Source: Megalobrama amblycephala
Lineage: Eukaryota; Chordata; Actinopteri; Cypriniformes; Xenocyprididae
Length of the DNA: 64,000 nucleotides
Assembly: GCF_018812025.1 (NCBI RefSeq)
Contig: NC_063050.1
Coordinates: 58,106,147 to 58,170,146, forward strand
Direction: 5' to 3'
A program made the translations under genes and the position numbers. A model generated the notes under the pieces. The model was not told the DNA's origin, did not search any database, and saw only the letters and a list, made by a program, of their open reading frames with translations. Shown here piece by piece: positions 36,480 through 47,114 of this stretch (its first letter is position 1; every line of letters begins with the position of its first letter).

Positions 36480-39400
36480 GTTCATACAGAGGTTTGAACA
36501 GTCAAGGAGCAACCTCCTATTTGAATGCAATCTTACAGGTGCTCTTCATGACCAGATCATTCAGAGAGAGAGTGATGGGGTTGGTCTTTTATTTATTTGT
36601 CTGAATTGTTAGTGGCTAAAATGATTCATTGTGCTGAAATGAAAAACAGTTGTTTAATTTTTTAGAGCTTCCAGTGACACAAATGAGAATTTAGTGTCAG
36701 CATTAAAGAAAATATTCCAAGAGCTCAGCAATCAGTACAGTGGTGCTCCGAGTGTCTCGACTCGTGGAATAATCACTTCTCTTGGTATACAGAATGGTAA
36801 GTTTATCATGGGAATAATATAATAATTTGTTGAAACTGTACTGTTTTTGGTTTGTGTGTATGAAGTGTGTTGTATTTTCTCTTTAATTTTAGTAAATGAG
36901 CAGCAGGATGCTGTGGAGTACTTCCAAGATATCCTAGAGAAAGTAGATTCTACTTTGGCCGAGGTAACCTATTCCTGTTCCTGTTCATTCAATATGTAAC
37001 AATGCAGAAAAACTAACCAGAACTTCTGGTAATAACTCACAGTGATTCTCTGTGATTAACTGAAACAGGACTTTAGTGGAACTCTGAGGAACATCAGAAA
37101 GTGTTCACATCATCACGTGTCCCATGATGACAGCCCATTCAAGTCACTACAGATTCCTGTTATCACAAGAGATGGACAGTTCAAACTTGTGAGGGAAAAT
37201 TCAGTGGCTTTCTGTATTCATGATTATATGTTAAAGGAGATGCAGATCATAATAAAACATTTTATTCTGATTTCAGGAAGATGGACTTAATAAATATTTT
37301 GAGTCTACTATATTAGATGAAGATGCCCAGATGTACTGTAATGATTGTGACGAGAAGAGGGATACGACACTGGTAAAGTGGATTTTTGCTGCTGATGCAT
37401 TTCTATATAAAGTTCAATGTGTTTAAAAGCCACATTTTTCCAAAGCTAGTATACTGCTGAATAGTGTTTAAATGACATTGGTACTCCATTTTCTTTGGGC
37501 ATTAAAGGGTTAGTTCGTCCAAAAATGAAAATTATGTTATTAATGACTCACCCTCATGTCATTCCAAACCCGTAAGACCCGTTCATCTTCGGAACACAGT
37601 TTAAGATATTTTAGATTTAGTCCGACATTGAAAATGTATGTACGGTATACTGTCCATGTCCAGTGTAGCATATGCACACGTATCAGGCTAATCAATAAAC
37701 TTTGGAATGTTCAGAATGCTTTTAGCATGCTGGACTGGGTTGTAAAATCTCATTTCGGCTCCGACCGGTCTGCAAAAGATGAGCCCTCTGACACCTTTGT
37801 TACCCTTCGAAACTAAACAGAGATGTCCACTTCCAGCTCTTGGGACATCAAAGGGTCCCTCATGTGGACTACGGACCAGATCACATTCCAACACACACCA
37901 CACACACCACACACACACACAGACACATACAAAAACACACAAACATACATTTTTGACTGTATATGTAAAATACAGTATATGTAAAATACAGTCATGCCAA
38001 AATATACCCATCATGTATTTTGAGCATATGCATGTTTCCTAGTGTTTAGATTTAGTTTAAATGAGTGTAATTGGTGCTAGTGTTAGTTGTAATAAGGGAA
38101 TTTTGTCTGTAAACCATAACCTCTTTTATATGCCTTTCTGATCTATCGAGTTTGGTCTCTCCGTAAAGCTCCGGACTCAAGCTATTCACTGAGATATGTC
38201 ACATAGCTGACAAATGCATTTTTCTATGTGTTTAATGATACTGTGAAGAAAGCACTCCATCTCGAAATCCGACCTGATAGTCATAAAGTATGCAAATTCA
38301 GCTAGGAGACCAAACAAAGGAACTTTGCCCGCCAAATAGTGCTGCGCATCTATTGGCCGCTACAATTCAGGAGGTGTGTTAGCTTGGTTTTCCATAAAAA
38401 CAATGACACACACCTTCTCCTTTGTCTCCTGATTGTCTCTCGACTACCCTGAACTGCCTCAGGCGACAGCGCTGTCATCACGCACTCTCCTTCCGGGACG
38501 ACCATCTCCTTGGACTCTCTCTCTCTCTTCTTTCTCCTCTGGTATCTTACGCGTCAGTTAAACCTCGTTTGAAAACCCAGCCGGAGAAACCCTCTCGGAA
38601 AGGACCAACCAAGCCAAGCGCACTGAAACTCTGCTGCACACCGACTTGAACCATATGCAAGTATAAATCTCTCTGAAATTTGTTTAAACTGATTTCTGTG
38701 CTGGCTCTCTCTCAAAGGGTTAACTGCCGTAATTTGCCATTCTTTGACCATCCTTACTTTCCTGTCTCTATGTTCCCTTTTGTATATATTTGTATATTCT
38801 GTAGCTATTTAGACGTATAACCTCTGTAGTCGTAGTTTGCATATATTAAATACATTATATCCATGCTCTTTGTTCTCTTGCTCATTCAACAAAGACCAGG
38901 TCACTTTAACGTTTCGATCCTATATCCTTGCTTTATGTTTGGATGCTAGAATAGGAAGTCTTTCTCGTGGCCAGAGAACAGACCTTCCTTTTAATAACAT
39001 TCTGAGGAGCTATAGTTTGCCGGACAAATGAACAGTTTCTCTAAATAATTATTAAACCAGAACTAATCATATATATAATTGATTACAATTCATTGTAATT
39101 AATTCACCATATATGGTTAATTCCCCCTTGGGTCGGTATGTGCATAATAATTCATAAAGCTTTATGAATTATTATATTCATATTCCACCCATAAATTGAT
39201 TAACTGTACAAATCGCTACACCAGAAAGGTAATAAAAACATCATCAAAGTAGTCCATGTTACATCAATGGGTTAGTTAGAAGTTTTTGAAGCATCTAAAA
39301 TACATTTTAGTCCAAAAATAACAAAAAAATACTTTATTCAGCATTGTCTTCTCTTCCGGGTCTGTTGTCAATCCGTATTCACGACTCCGCAGTGACGCTG

Positions 39401-41305
39401 ATGATGTGTTATCTGGTGCGCCTGAGCTTCGTTTACAGTCTGAGGGAGACGCACGCTGTAAACAAAACAACCTTCGCAAACATGTCTAAAAGTTGTGAAT
39501 TAGTTGTAACATTAAAACAGGAGATCATGACTTACTCTGTGCTCAAAGTGGAGCTCCGAGCATTATAAATTCCAGGATATGCTTTTTTTTCATTGATTGA
39601 TGCGTTAAATCTTACCCAGATACAATAGTGCTATTTTCTGATTGGCTATTGTGTAGCCTCTTTCTTTTTTTGATTGGCTGATAAGTGGCAGGCTAACTCC
39701 AGGGGAGACGCGCTTGATTCCTGCCCAGTTCCATAGAGAGAGCGGCGTGGCCAGATACATTTTAGGCGCTGCGGCATATTAAATATATGATAAATAGTTT
39801 TTCTGCGTGAGAAATACAATGTGTGATGGGAGTGCGTGACAAAAGACCTAAATGAGTGACTGTCACACTCAATGCGTGACACTTGAGAGCCCAGTAATGC
39901 CGCAGCTGGAACATGTGGAACATTCAGCAGATGAGATGACATTACGTCAGCAGCGTCACTGCGGAGTCGTGAACCCGGATGAACAACAGACCCGGAAGAG
40001 AAGACAATGCTGAATAAAGTTGTAGTTTTTGTTATTTTTGGACCAAAATGTATTCTCGATGCTTCAAAAACTTCTAACTAACCCACTGATGTCACATGGA
40101 CTACTTTGATGATGTTTTTATTATCTTTCTGGACATGGACAGTATACCGTACACACATTTTCAATGGAGGGACAGAAAGCTCTCGGACTAAATCTAAAAT
40201 ATCTTAAACTGTGTTCTGAAGATGAACGAAGGTCTTACGGGTTTGGAACAACATGAGGGTGAGTCATTAATGACATCATTTTCATTTTTGGGTGAACTAA
40301 CCCTTTAAATTAAATTAAATTGTATTTGTATAGCACTTTTCAAGAAACAAGTTATTCTGAAGCAGCTTTACAGGTTTGCAATGAAGGTGCTTTACAAATC
40401 CCAAAACACTCTCACTTTTCTGCACAGAGTATTGAAATACACGAGTATCCAGAAATACTGCCTTTGCACCTTAAAAGATTCGAGTATGACTATAGAGTTC
40501 GTGGGTTTGTGAAAAATGATTGCCCCATGGATGTGCCGCTTCATTTATCTCTTCAGGTACGTAACCCCACTAAACAATACACAATAAACCCTCTTATTTT
40601 ATTCTGCTATGATAGGATGAAGTTAAATCAAGCTGTATTTTATTATCTGGATTAGAGAATACAGTCAACTGTAATATATTTCAAAGAAACATAAGTTTAG
40701 TGACGGTAGTAAACCCTGCTTTATGTTGTTTCAGGGGCACAAGTATTCGCTCTATGCTGTGATCAATCATACGGGTACACGTTTTAGAGGTCACTACACT
40801 GCTGTCATCCGATCTTTTACAGATAACAAGTGGTACCATTTTAATGACAGTCGTGTCACACTGGTAATGTGTTATTATTTCATATTTTAATGTTTAAACT
40901 TTTTACTGTTGCTTAATATCATTCAACTGTGCTCTTATGATTTCCTTCAGACTGATGAGAGTGAACTGAAAAGGTATGTGCCAGTTACGTCAAATTACTC
41001 TTTATTAATTTCTTAATCAATTGAGAATGAAAGTAATTATAGTTTTTAATCTTTTAATGTAGGTCTGGGGAAGCTTACTTGCTCTTGTACCAGAAAAGTG
41101 AGTAGATTCACAATTTTGATGGTAACAGAATTAAAAAAAAATAAAATAAAGAGGAGAAACATAAACATGGAGGATCCTCTTTAGTCCTCTGCCCTAGAAA
41201 TGTTCTTTATTTATTTAAAATTTATTTATTTTAGTTAAGCAAAGAAAATGGAAGCAAACAATCTTCAGGAAATGGTCTAGCCAAAAATATCACAGACTGA
41301 AGTAA
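36480..41305 (+). CDS. Ubiquitin-specific protease (USP)-like protein with Ser in place of the catalytic Cys
   Basis: Ten exons with GT/AG borders: 36480-36579, 36666-36796, 36893-36963, 37069-37188, 37277-37372, 40428-40556, 40735-40863, 40951-40973, 41063-41097, 41235-41305 (stop 41303). With the proposed exon 18043-18079 they make 313 aa in one frame. USPs cleave ubiquitin or ISG15 through a Cys-His-Asn/Asp triad. The Cys box reads GLNSQGATSYLNAILQ: the residue normally Cys (family GxxNxGxTCYxN) is Ser25 (TCC, 36515-36517). Other blocks are intact: QQDAVEYF (93-100), a zinc-finger-like CNDC, LPLHLKRFEYD, GHYTA with His248, and FND (N265, D266), ending in a Lys/Arg-rich tail. No stops or frameshifts. 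A predicted pseudo-deubiquitinase, or a weak Ser variant; assembly error cannot be excluded. An AATAAA at 41350 follows. Confidence 0.8.
37506..40304. mobile_element. TTAA-flanked palindromic element in USP intron 6, split by a solo LTR
   Basis: Left end AGGGTTAGTTCGTCCAAAAA and right end inverted AGGGTTAGTTCACCCAAAAA, with TTAA at 37502-37505 and 40305-40308. The arms fold back: the GTAAGACCCGTTCATCTTCG region near 37573 pairs with its inverse near 40230, and 39225-39360 pairs with 39990-40140. The solo LTR at 37664-39220 sits in the left arm. Confidence 0.8.
37664..39220. mobile_element. Solo LTR (1.56 kb), TSD CCAG
   Basis: TGTAGCATATGC at the start and AATCGCTACA at the end; CCAG at 37660-37663 and 39221-39224. 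The uninterrupted right arm of the host palindrome (inverted GTCCATGTCCAGAAAG) confirms that the interval is an insertion. No retroviral coding sequence is recognised; a CA tract lies at 37898-37940. Confidence 0.8.
40310..40390 (-). repeat. LINE/SINE 3'-tail fragment next to USP exon at 40428
   Basis: AAATTAAATTAAATTGTATTTGTATAGCACTTTTC..GAAGCAGCTTTACAG resembles the L2-type tails elsewhere in the window. It leaves fewer than 60 bases before the exon acceptor. Confidence 0.5.
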
Positions 41306-41389
41306 CAAGTTTTGTGTTGGGGTGAATCTTATGGAAGCTTATTTAACAAAATAAAAAAAGGTAGTTCACAGAAGTGTGACTTGGTTTCT

Positions 41390-42030
41390 TGAAAATTCCG
41401 ACTTGGAACTCTGGCTTGGTTTATCAATAAATCTGACTTGGAACTCCAACTTGATTTCTTAGAAAATCTCTGGCTTAGTTTCGGGAAAGTCCGACTTGGG
41501 ATTCCAACTTGGAACTCCGGTAAGTCCGGCTGGGAACTCTGACTTGGAAGTCTGGCATGTCCAAATGGTAAGTCCGACTGGGAAGCCCGGCAAGTCCAAC
41601 TGGGAAGTCCGACTGGGAGGCCCGGCAAGTACGACTTGGAAGTCCGACTGGGAACTCCAACTTGAAAGTCTGGCAAGCCTGAGAGGGGAATCCAAATGGG
41701 AACTCCAACTTGGATGTCCGGCAAGTCCAACTGGAAAGTCTGACTGGGAAGTCTGTCTAGAAAGCCCGGCAAGTACGTCTTGCAAGTCCGACTGGGAACT
41801 CTAACTTGGAAGTCTGGCAAGTCTGACTGGGGAATCTGACTGGGAAATCTAACTTGGTTTCTTGGAACTCCAACTGGGAAATTGGAAATTGTACTTCCAA
41901 ATAAGAGATCCAAGTTGAACTTGCTGGCTTGGTTTATTGGAACTCCAACTGGGAAATCCGACTTAGAACTCCATCTTGCTTTCTTGGAACTCCTACTAGC
42001 AGCTCTGGCTTGGAAGTCTGGCTTAAGTTA
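41390..42030. repeat. Degenerate minisatellite of GGAAGTCCGACT / GGAACTCCAACT units
   Basis: About 640 bases built from short variants of AAGTCCGACTGGGA, ACTCCAACTTGG and AAGTCTGGC, with GGTTTCTTGG spacers. Because unit sizes are often multiples of three, several frames on both strands stay open (194 codons minus, 102 codons plus), but the proteins are simple repeats and not credible genes. The same words occur inverted at 12480-12575. It begins right after the USP gene. Confidence 0.8.
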
Positions 42031-42380
42031 TAACTTATAAATCATCTACAATCGGCCCATTTCACAGAGCCGTAATTAAAATCATCATACAACAAACCCG
42101 GCGGTCATTCGTCAGTCCTGCACTCTACACCGGGCAGAAGTGTTTTTGGTAATCGCAACATGATTAATCGCAGCCGTGCTCACTCACTGAGCCTTTGAGG
42201 CCGAGGCCAAGGCCACACTTAGGCAGTGACTTGTTCCCCACTGCCCTGTCAGGCAATGACTCTGCAGGCAGTGTTTGTGCACAAAGGCACCTCACGAAAC
42301 TGATTTCGGACAGACTTCTGAAGCAGCGTAGCGGTTTAAATGATCTACTACAGCAAAATAGCACAAGCTTTGGTGATGTC
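42031..42380. other. Unassigned sequence
   Basis: No exon or repeat border recognised; partly matching frames on both strands near 42195-42380 are without known motifs. Confidence 0.4.
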
Positions 42381-42642
42381 TAATGGCGAGTTCACACCAG
42401 ATGTGACTAAAACGTTAAGTGTGAGTGATTTACATGTTATGTTGCAAATGCAAAGACGCGATAGACATCCTGCAGTGCAAATTATGTGACGCAAATTGAG
42501 CATTTCAGGGCGCAATGCGAATCACGCGAGTTGAAAAATCTGAACTTTGGCGAATATTCGCGCCGCATTAACTAATCAGGAGCTTGCTCTAGTAGTGACG
42601 TGATTACGACGTAGCAAGCGGAGGCAGAAATCCGAAACAACA

Positions 42643-43481
42643 ATGGAGGACAAAATCAATTTCAGGGTCAGGGTAAAAGTTGAAGTACTCTGCGGTCCTG
42701 TCTTTCTTCGACCCCTTCGTCTCCCCACGGGAGACAAGCGGGAATATGGAGAGAGGGATGAGGAGAATCAGACCACAGGGTGTGACCTTCCCGAGGACCA
42801 GGGTGAGACAGAAGCAGCAGCAGCAGGGCACTCAGAGACAGGAGGTGTAATGACAAGTGAAGCAACACAGCAGGGCATATATTTTGTTGTTTTTCTTATG
42901 ATGAAATGTATAAATTAATTTCTCTCTGACTGGTGTAATGTGCAATGTGTGTAATATTGTATTAATATTTAATATTTTAATGACAGAGACTGATTCTTTT
43001 GAAGGCAGTGAGCCTGTGTCACCTCTGCCGGAACCTGCTGCCGGTCCTTCAACATCTGCTGCTGTACTCACAGGTGTGTACATGCAATAATGACCATGTT
43101 TACATGCATATTATATTTACAGTAAGCACTCAAAGCCTCACACAACACTGACGGTTTTTGAGTTTTATCCTTTTCTGCCATCTCATTGTACAAAATGTGT
43201 TATCATTTGAAACAGCACCACCAGGAAGAAGAGTTCAGAGAAGGGTAAGCGAGCAGCCATCAGAGGTGGAGCGGCAGCTCATAGAAGCACTCCGGACCCG
43301 TCCTGTAGCTCCAGCGCCGCCTCCACGCTCAGAGGATGAGCTTTTCCTCTTGAGTCTGGTCCCTTCCCTGCAGAGGTTGCCACCTCAGACGAAAGAATTC
43401 GTCAAATTTCAAATACACAAATTAATTTATGAAAGCAGCACAGTTGTGCTTAATTTGGAACAAGTGGAGCCTACTGAGTAG
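42643..43481 (+). CDS. Harbinger accessory protein with C-terminal BESS domain (three exons, MADF reduced)
   Basis: A first frame opens at ATG 42643 (MEDKINFRV) and holds the end of an N-terminal region with an acidic stretch (GERDEENQT). A middle exon 42987-43073 has acceptor ACAG and donor GTGTGT, and a last exon 43216-43481 completes APPGRRVQRRVSEQ. The end contains DELFLLSLVPSLQRLPPQTK followed by EFVKFQIHKLIY, a typical BESS motif (protein-protein interaction, often paired with MADF DNA-binding domains, as in Harbinger accessory proteins). The MADF domain itself appears mostly deleted, so the first exon end is uncertain. The two last exons are clean, without stops. Confidence 0.6.
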
Positions 43482-43944
43482 TTTTAAAGGAATAGTCCAC
43501 TCTTAAATACACTTTTCCTGATAAATGTACTCACCCCCATGTCATCCAAGATGTTCATGTCTTTCTTTCGTCAGTATTCAACTTACGGAAAGAACGCGCC
43601 GCCAGTTTCGTTTTTTTCCGTAAGTTGAATAGGCAAGGCGTAGGACATTCAGCGTAAGCGTTATGAAGAATGCGGAAGCGGATGATAATGATCGATTTCG
43701 AAAATGATCGATCGATTCACTAGATAAGACCCTTATTCCTCATTTGGTATCATTTAAAGCCCTTGAAGCTGCACTGAAACTGTAATTTTAACCTTCAATC
43801 TGTTGGTAGCCATTGAAATCCACTGTAAGGAGAATAATCCTGGAATGTTCTCCTCAAAAACCTTCATTTCTTTTCGACTGACGAAAGAAAGACATGAACA
43901 TCTTGGATGACATGGGGGTGAGTAAATTTATCAGGAAAAGTGGG

Positions 43945-45411
43945 TAGCACTTTATTTTACAGTACGTGTACTTTCCTGGTACATATATAGTAATTATGTT
44001 GTACATACAGGTAAAAGAGTGGTAACACAAGGTACTTACCTGACATGTATGTATATGGAAACTAATAAGAAACACTGCTGTACTTTACAATGGTACATAC
44101 ATGGCAATTACTTTGTACCTATAGACAAGTGCTGGGTAATAACAGGTGCTTACTTATAGTGTCCGTATATGGTAACTAACAGACACATTACTGTACTTAC
44201 TAATGGTATTTACATGGTAACTATGTAGTACTTACAGACAAGTGTGGGTAATAACAGGCACTTATGTTTGGCAACTAGTAAGACACATTAATGTACTTAG
44301 TAGTGGTATATACATGGTAACTATGTTGTACTCACAGACTAGTGTGGACACACATAGCAGACACTTACTTACAGTGTGTGCATGTTAACAACAGTACAAA
44401 ACAGAGGCTTACCAAATAGTGTTTTCTTACTGATGTCATTTTAAAAAACAAAATTCTCAAGAAATAAAGTAATTGTTTTGCTGCACTATTTATGTACTTT
44501 ATTTAGTGTTTTATGCACTGTTAATAATAAATTGCTCTCCACAATAGTGCATCTTACTTTGCAGTCCTTACTAGTTAATATGCTTAAGCTTATTATTACA
44601 AACGTTAAAGATCTGGTAATTCCTATGTAATGTTTATGTACAAGGATGCACTTTATTTTACAGTCCTATTTCCATGTATTTACTATGAATGTACTAGTGA
44701 ATATACCAAATAGTTAATGTGTAAGTTACACCTGTGGCCGGTTGCATAAACTTAGCCTCTAAATTAAGACTGTGACTTAAGATCTAGTTTGACCAACTAG
44801 CACTTAGTTAGGGCTAATCAGTCTTAGTTTTCTGATTAGACTGATCTACCTTTTATGTAACTGAATTTACAAAGTTAGTACCAGTCTTGAAGAAAAAATA
44901 GATGACTTTAATTTTAAGACTAGTCTAAGTAGTTTATGCAACTGGCCACTGTAAGAGCTGGTAATTCCTATGTAATGTTTATGTACAAGAATGCACTTTA
45001 TTTTACAGTCCTATTTCCATGTACTTACTATGAATGTACTAGTGAATATGCCAGTTATTTAATGTCTAAGTTATACATTACTTAGGTTGGGGAGGGTCCT
45101 GTTATTACCCACAATTGTCTGTAAGTACTACATAGTTACCATGTACATACCATTAGTAAGTACAGTAATGTGTCTGTTAGTTATACGGACACTATAAGTA
45201 AGTGCCTGTTATTACCCAACACTTGTCTATAGGTACAATGTAAGTACCATGTATGTACCATTGGAAAATACAGCAGTGTTTCTTATTAGTTTCCATATAC
45301 ATACATGTCAGGTAAGTACCTTGTTTTACCACTCTTTTACCTGTATGTACAACATAATTACTACATATGTACCAGGAAAGTACACGTACTGCAAAATAAA
45401 GTGCTACCGAA
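43945..45411. mobile_element. Inner foldback repeat with GTAGCACTTTATTTTACAGT ends
   Basis: ACAGTACGTGTACTTTCCTG at the left is mirrored by CAGGAAAGTACACGTACTG at the right; the arms share many GTACATA/ACTTA words. Within it about 80 bases (44620-44700) are repeated at 44950-45050 on either side of a small Harbinger-like MITE. Confidence 0.6.
44735..44948. mobile_element. 214-bp Harbinger-like MITE, CTG duplication
   Basis: TGGCCGGTTGCATAAAC at the left and GTTTATGCAACTGGCCA at the right; CTG on both sides (44732-44734, 44949-44951). Confidence 0.7.
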
Positions 45412-45534
45412 AAGTGTATTTAAAAGTGGACTAATCCTTTAAAAAAGAGGCAGCAATCTCTGCATGGAGATTCATCTGTGATTCATCTCAATTCATCTGT
45501 GGAGGGCACAGTCATGAACTCCTCCACTAAGCAG

Positions 45535-46300
45535 TCCCAGATTGCAGTCATCACGTCTGGGACAACCTTGTAGACTGTGGAGACACCAACACGGAAGCTC
45601 CGGAAGGAGTCTTGGTCCGGAAGGAGTCTTCAGTGGCAAGATATCTGAAAGAGAAGAGAGAAAATAAAAAATAAAATAAACATTGTTATAAATGCTGATT
45701 GCAATTCCATATTAGTAAATATACATTTATAGTACTGATGTTTTATCTTCATTTCTCTTTAGTTTTTTACAGTTAAACAACAACACGCTTGATAAAATGC
45801 CCTTAATACTTTACCTTTATTTAGCATTTGCTCTGATTTGCTAGCTACATTGCAAAAACAGACTATTATTCAATATTATAATATAGCAGTTACCTGCACA
45901 ATTCAAACCCCACTTTGACTGTTGTAGATGAAAGTTAATTGCCAAGACTATATGTCTGTGGAGGTTCTCAGTCATTAATTACTTGTAATCACACAGAATA
46001 TTAAATTATTTAGTGACCGGAGACAGATGGACAGGCGCTCTGTAGGTGGAATAGAGTGCCTGTATTTGGTGTCCTGGAGGGAAATCCTCCCACCGACATG
46101 AGACAACAGGTCACAAAACTGGGACCGGCTCAGTCAGAAGTACAGCTGAATGCAGCCATCATCCAGGCGCAGCTCCTGGAGGACTTGGTGAAACTCACCA
46201 AGCTGGGTGTGCCTCTGAAGGATCTGAACCCAGACATGGCTCCAAATGAGTCTACGCTGTTTTTCGGCCTTCCATAGCCCATAAAGTGCAGCTAGCCTCT
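45535..46300 (-). pseudogene. Harbinger transposase remnant
   Basis: Minus-strand reading from about 46300 gives MDFVERLAALYGLWKAEKQR, then LSRSQFCDLLSHVGGRI, DTKYRHSIPPTERLSICLR and, after a gap and frameshift, GVSTVYKVVPDVMTAIWDCL. These match the N-terminal half of fish Harbinger transposases, with stops between blocks. The DDE catalytic part is missing. The plus-strand frame at 46056-46277 is the shadow of this gene. Confidence 0.7.
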
Positions 46301-47114
46301 CAACAAAATCCATGTCAGCTATTTTGCATCTGTTGTGAAGTGAATTTCAGGGCTAATGAAGCGCGTAAACTCAAAATGTTCAAGCGTCCAAGTATGCGTG
46401 AATAGCACAATTTATTCGCACAAGTCACATCTGGTGTGAGCGCCCCATAAGTGAATACTTACATACAATATTAATTTCTCACCAGAAATGACATCAAAAG
46501 TGTAAAACAATGGTCAGAACATACATTTATACTCAAACTGACCACCAACTGCAACTTTAAGACACCATCTTTATTTTCTAGCTCAACAGTCACATAACGG
46601 AAAGCACAGGATTGTGGGATATCAATTCAATTCAATTCACATTTATTTGTATAGCACTTTTTACAATACATATCGTTTCAAAGCAGCTTCACAGAGAATG
46701 TATGTCAACATCACAATTTAAAGAATGCAGTTAGCAAATAATGTAATAATTTAGGCAATTAATTTACAATCACTGTTAGCAGTTTAACTGAACATAGAAG
46801 CAATGAGCTCCTGGAAAAATGAATTACATATTAACAATAATTAGGATATATAGAATTTAGGAATGTGCATGATGATCCAGATGATTGCGTCTTCTGAAGT
46901 CCTCGCAGGAGTTGGCGCCGTCTCTTTATAGGTGTTGGTCATCTGAGGTCTTCTTAAGAGGCTGGATCCAAACTGAAGCTGATGTACTCTCTAGTCACCT
47001 CGGGACACCCGTCCCGAGATAAAACAGAAAAGCAAATAGAGAATAATTAGCGTAGCTGCTGTTCATAACATTAAGCAAAGATAGTCATGTGCAAGTGATT
47101 TGACATGAGATGCA

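Larger units (their letters stand above)
43488..45438. mobile_element. TTAA-flanked palindromic element nested in the Harbinger
   Basis: AGGAATAGTCCACTCTTAAA at the left, and inverted AGGATTAGTCCACTTTTAAA at the right, with TTAA at 43484-43487 and 45439-45442. Near 43540 and 43890 the word GATGTTCATGTCTTTCTTTC is inverted. A second foldback (about 43945-45411; ends GTAGCACTTTATTTTACAGT) lies inside. Confidence 0.7.
42384..46447. mobile_element. PIF/Harbinger transposon, TSD TAA, with BESS gene and decayed transposase
   Basis: Ends TGGCGAGTTCACACCAGATG and, inverted, TGGGGCGCTCACACCAGATG; TAA at 42381-42383 and 46448-46450, the TWA-type duplication of Harbinger. It carries two diverging genes, as Harbinger elements do: a DNA-binding (MADF/BESS-like) gene on plus and a transposase on minus. 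A TTAA element (43488-45438) is inserted between them and has displaced or replaced the rest of the transposase. Confidence 0.85.

Noticed and set aside
41329..41913. 194-codon minus-strand frame and others over the minisatellite
   Set aside because: Simple repeat with unit sizes often divisible by three; open on both strands, no domain.
41390..42030. CRISPR-like array
   Set aside because: Repeat units are short, degenerate and without unique spacers, and the genome is vertebrate.
46056..46277. 73-codon plus-strand frame
   Set aside because: Antisense shadow of the Harbinger transposase fragment on the minus strand.
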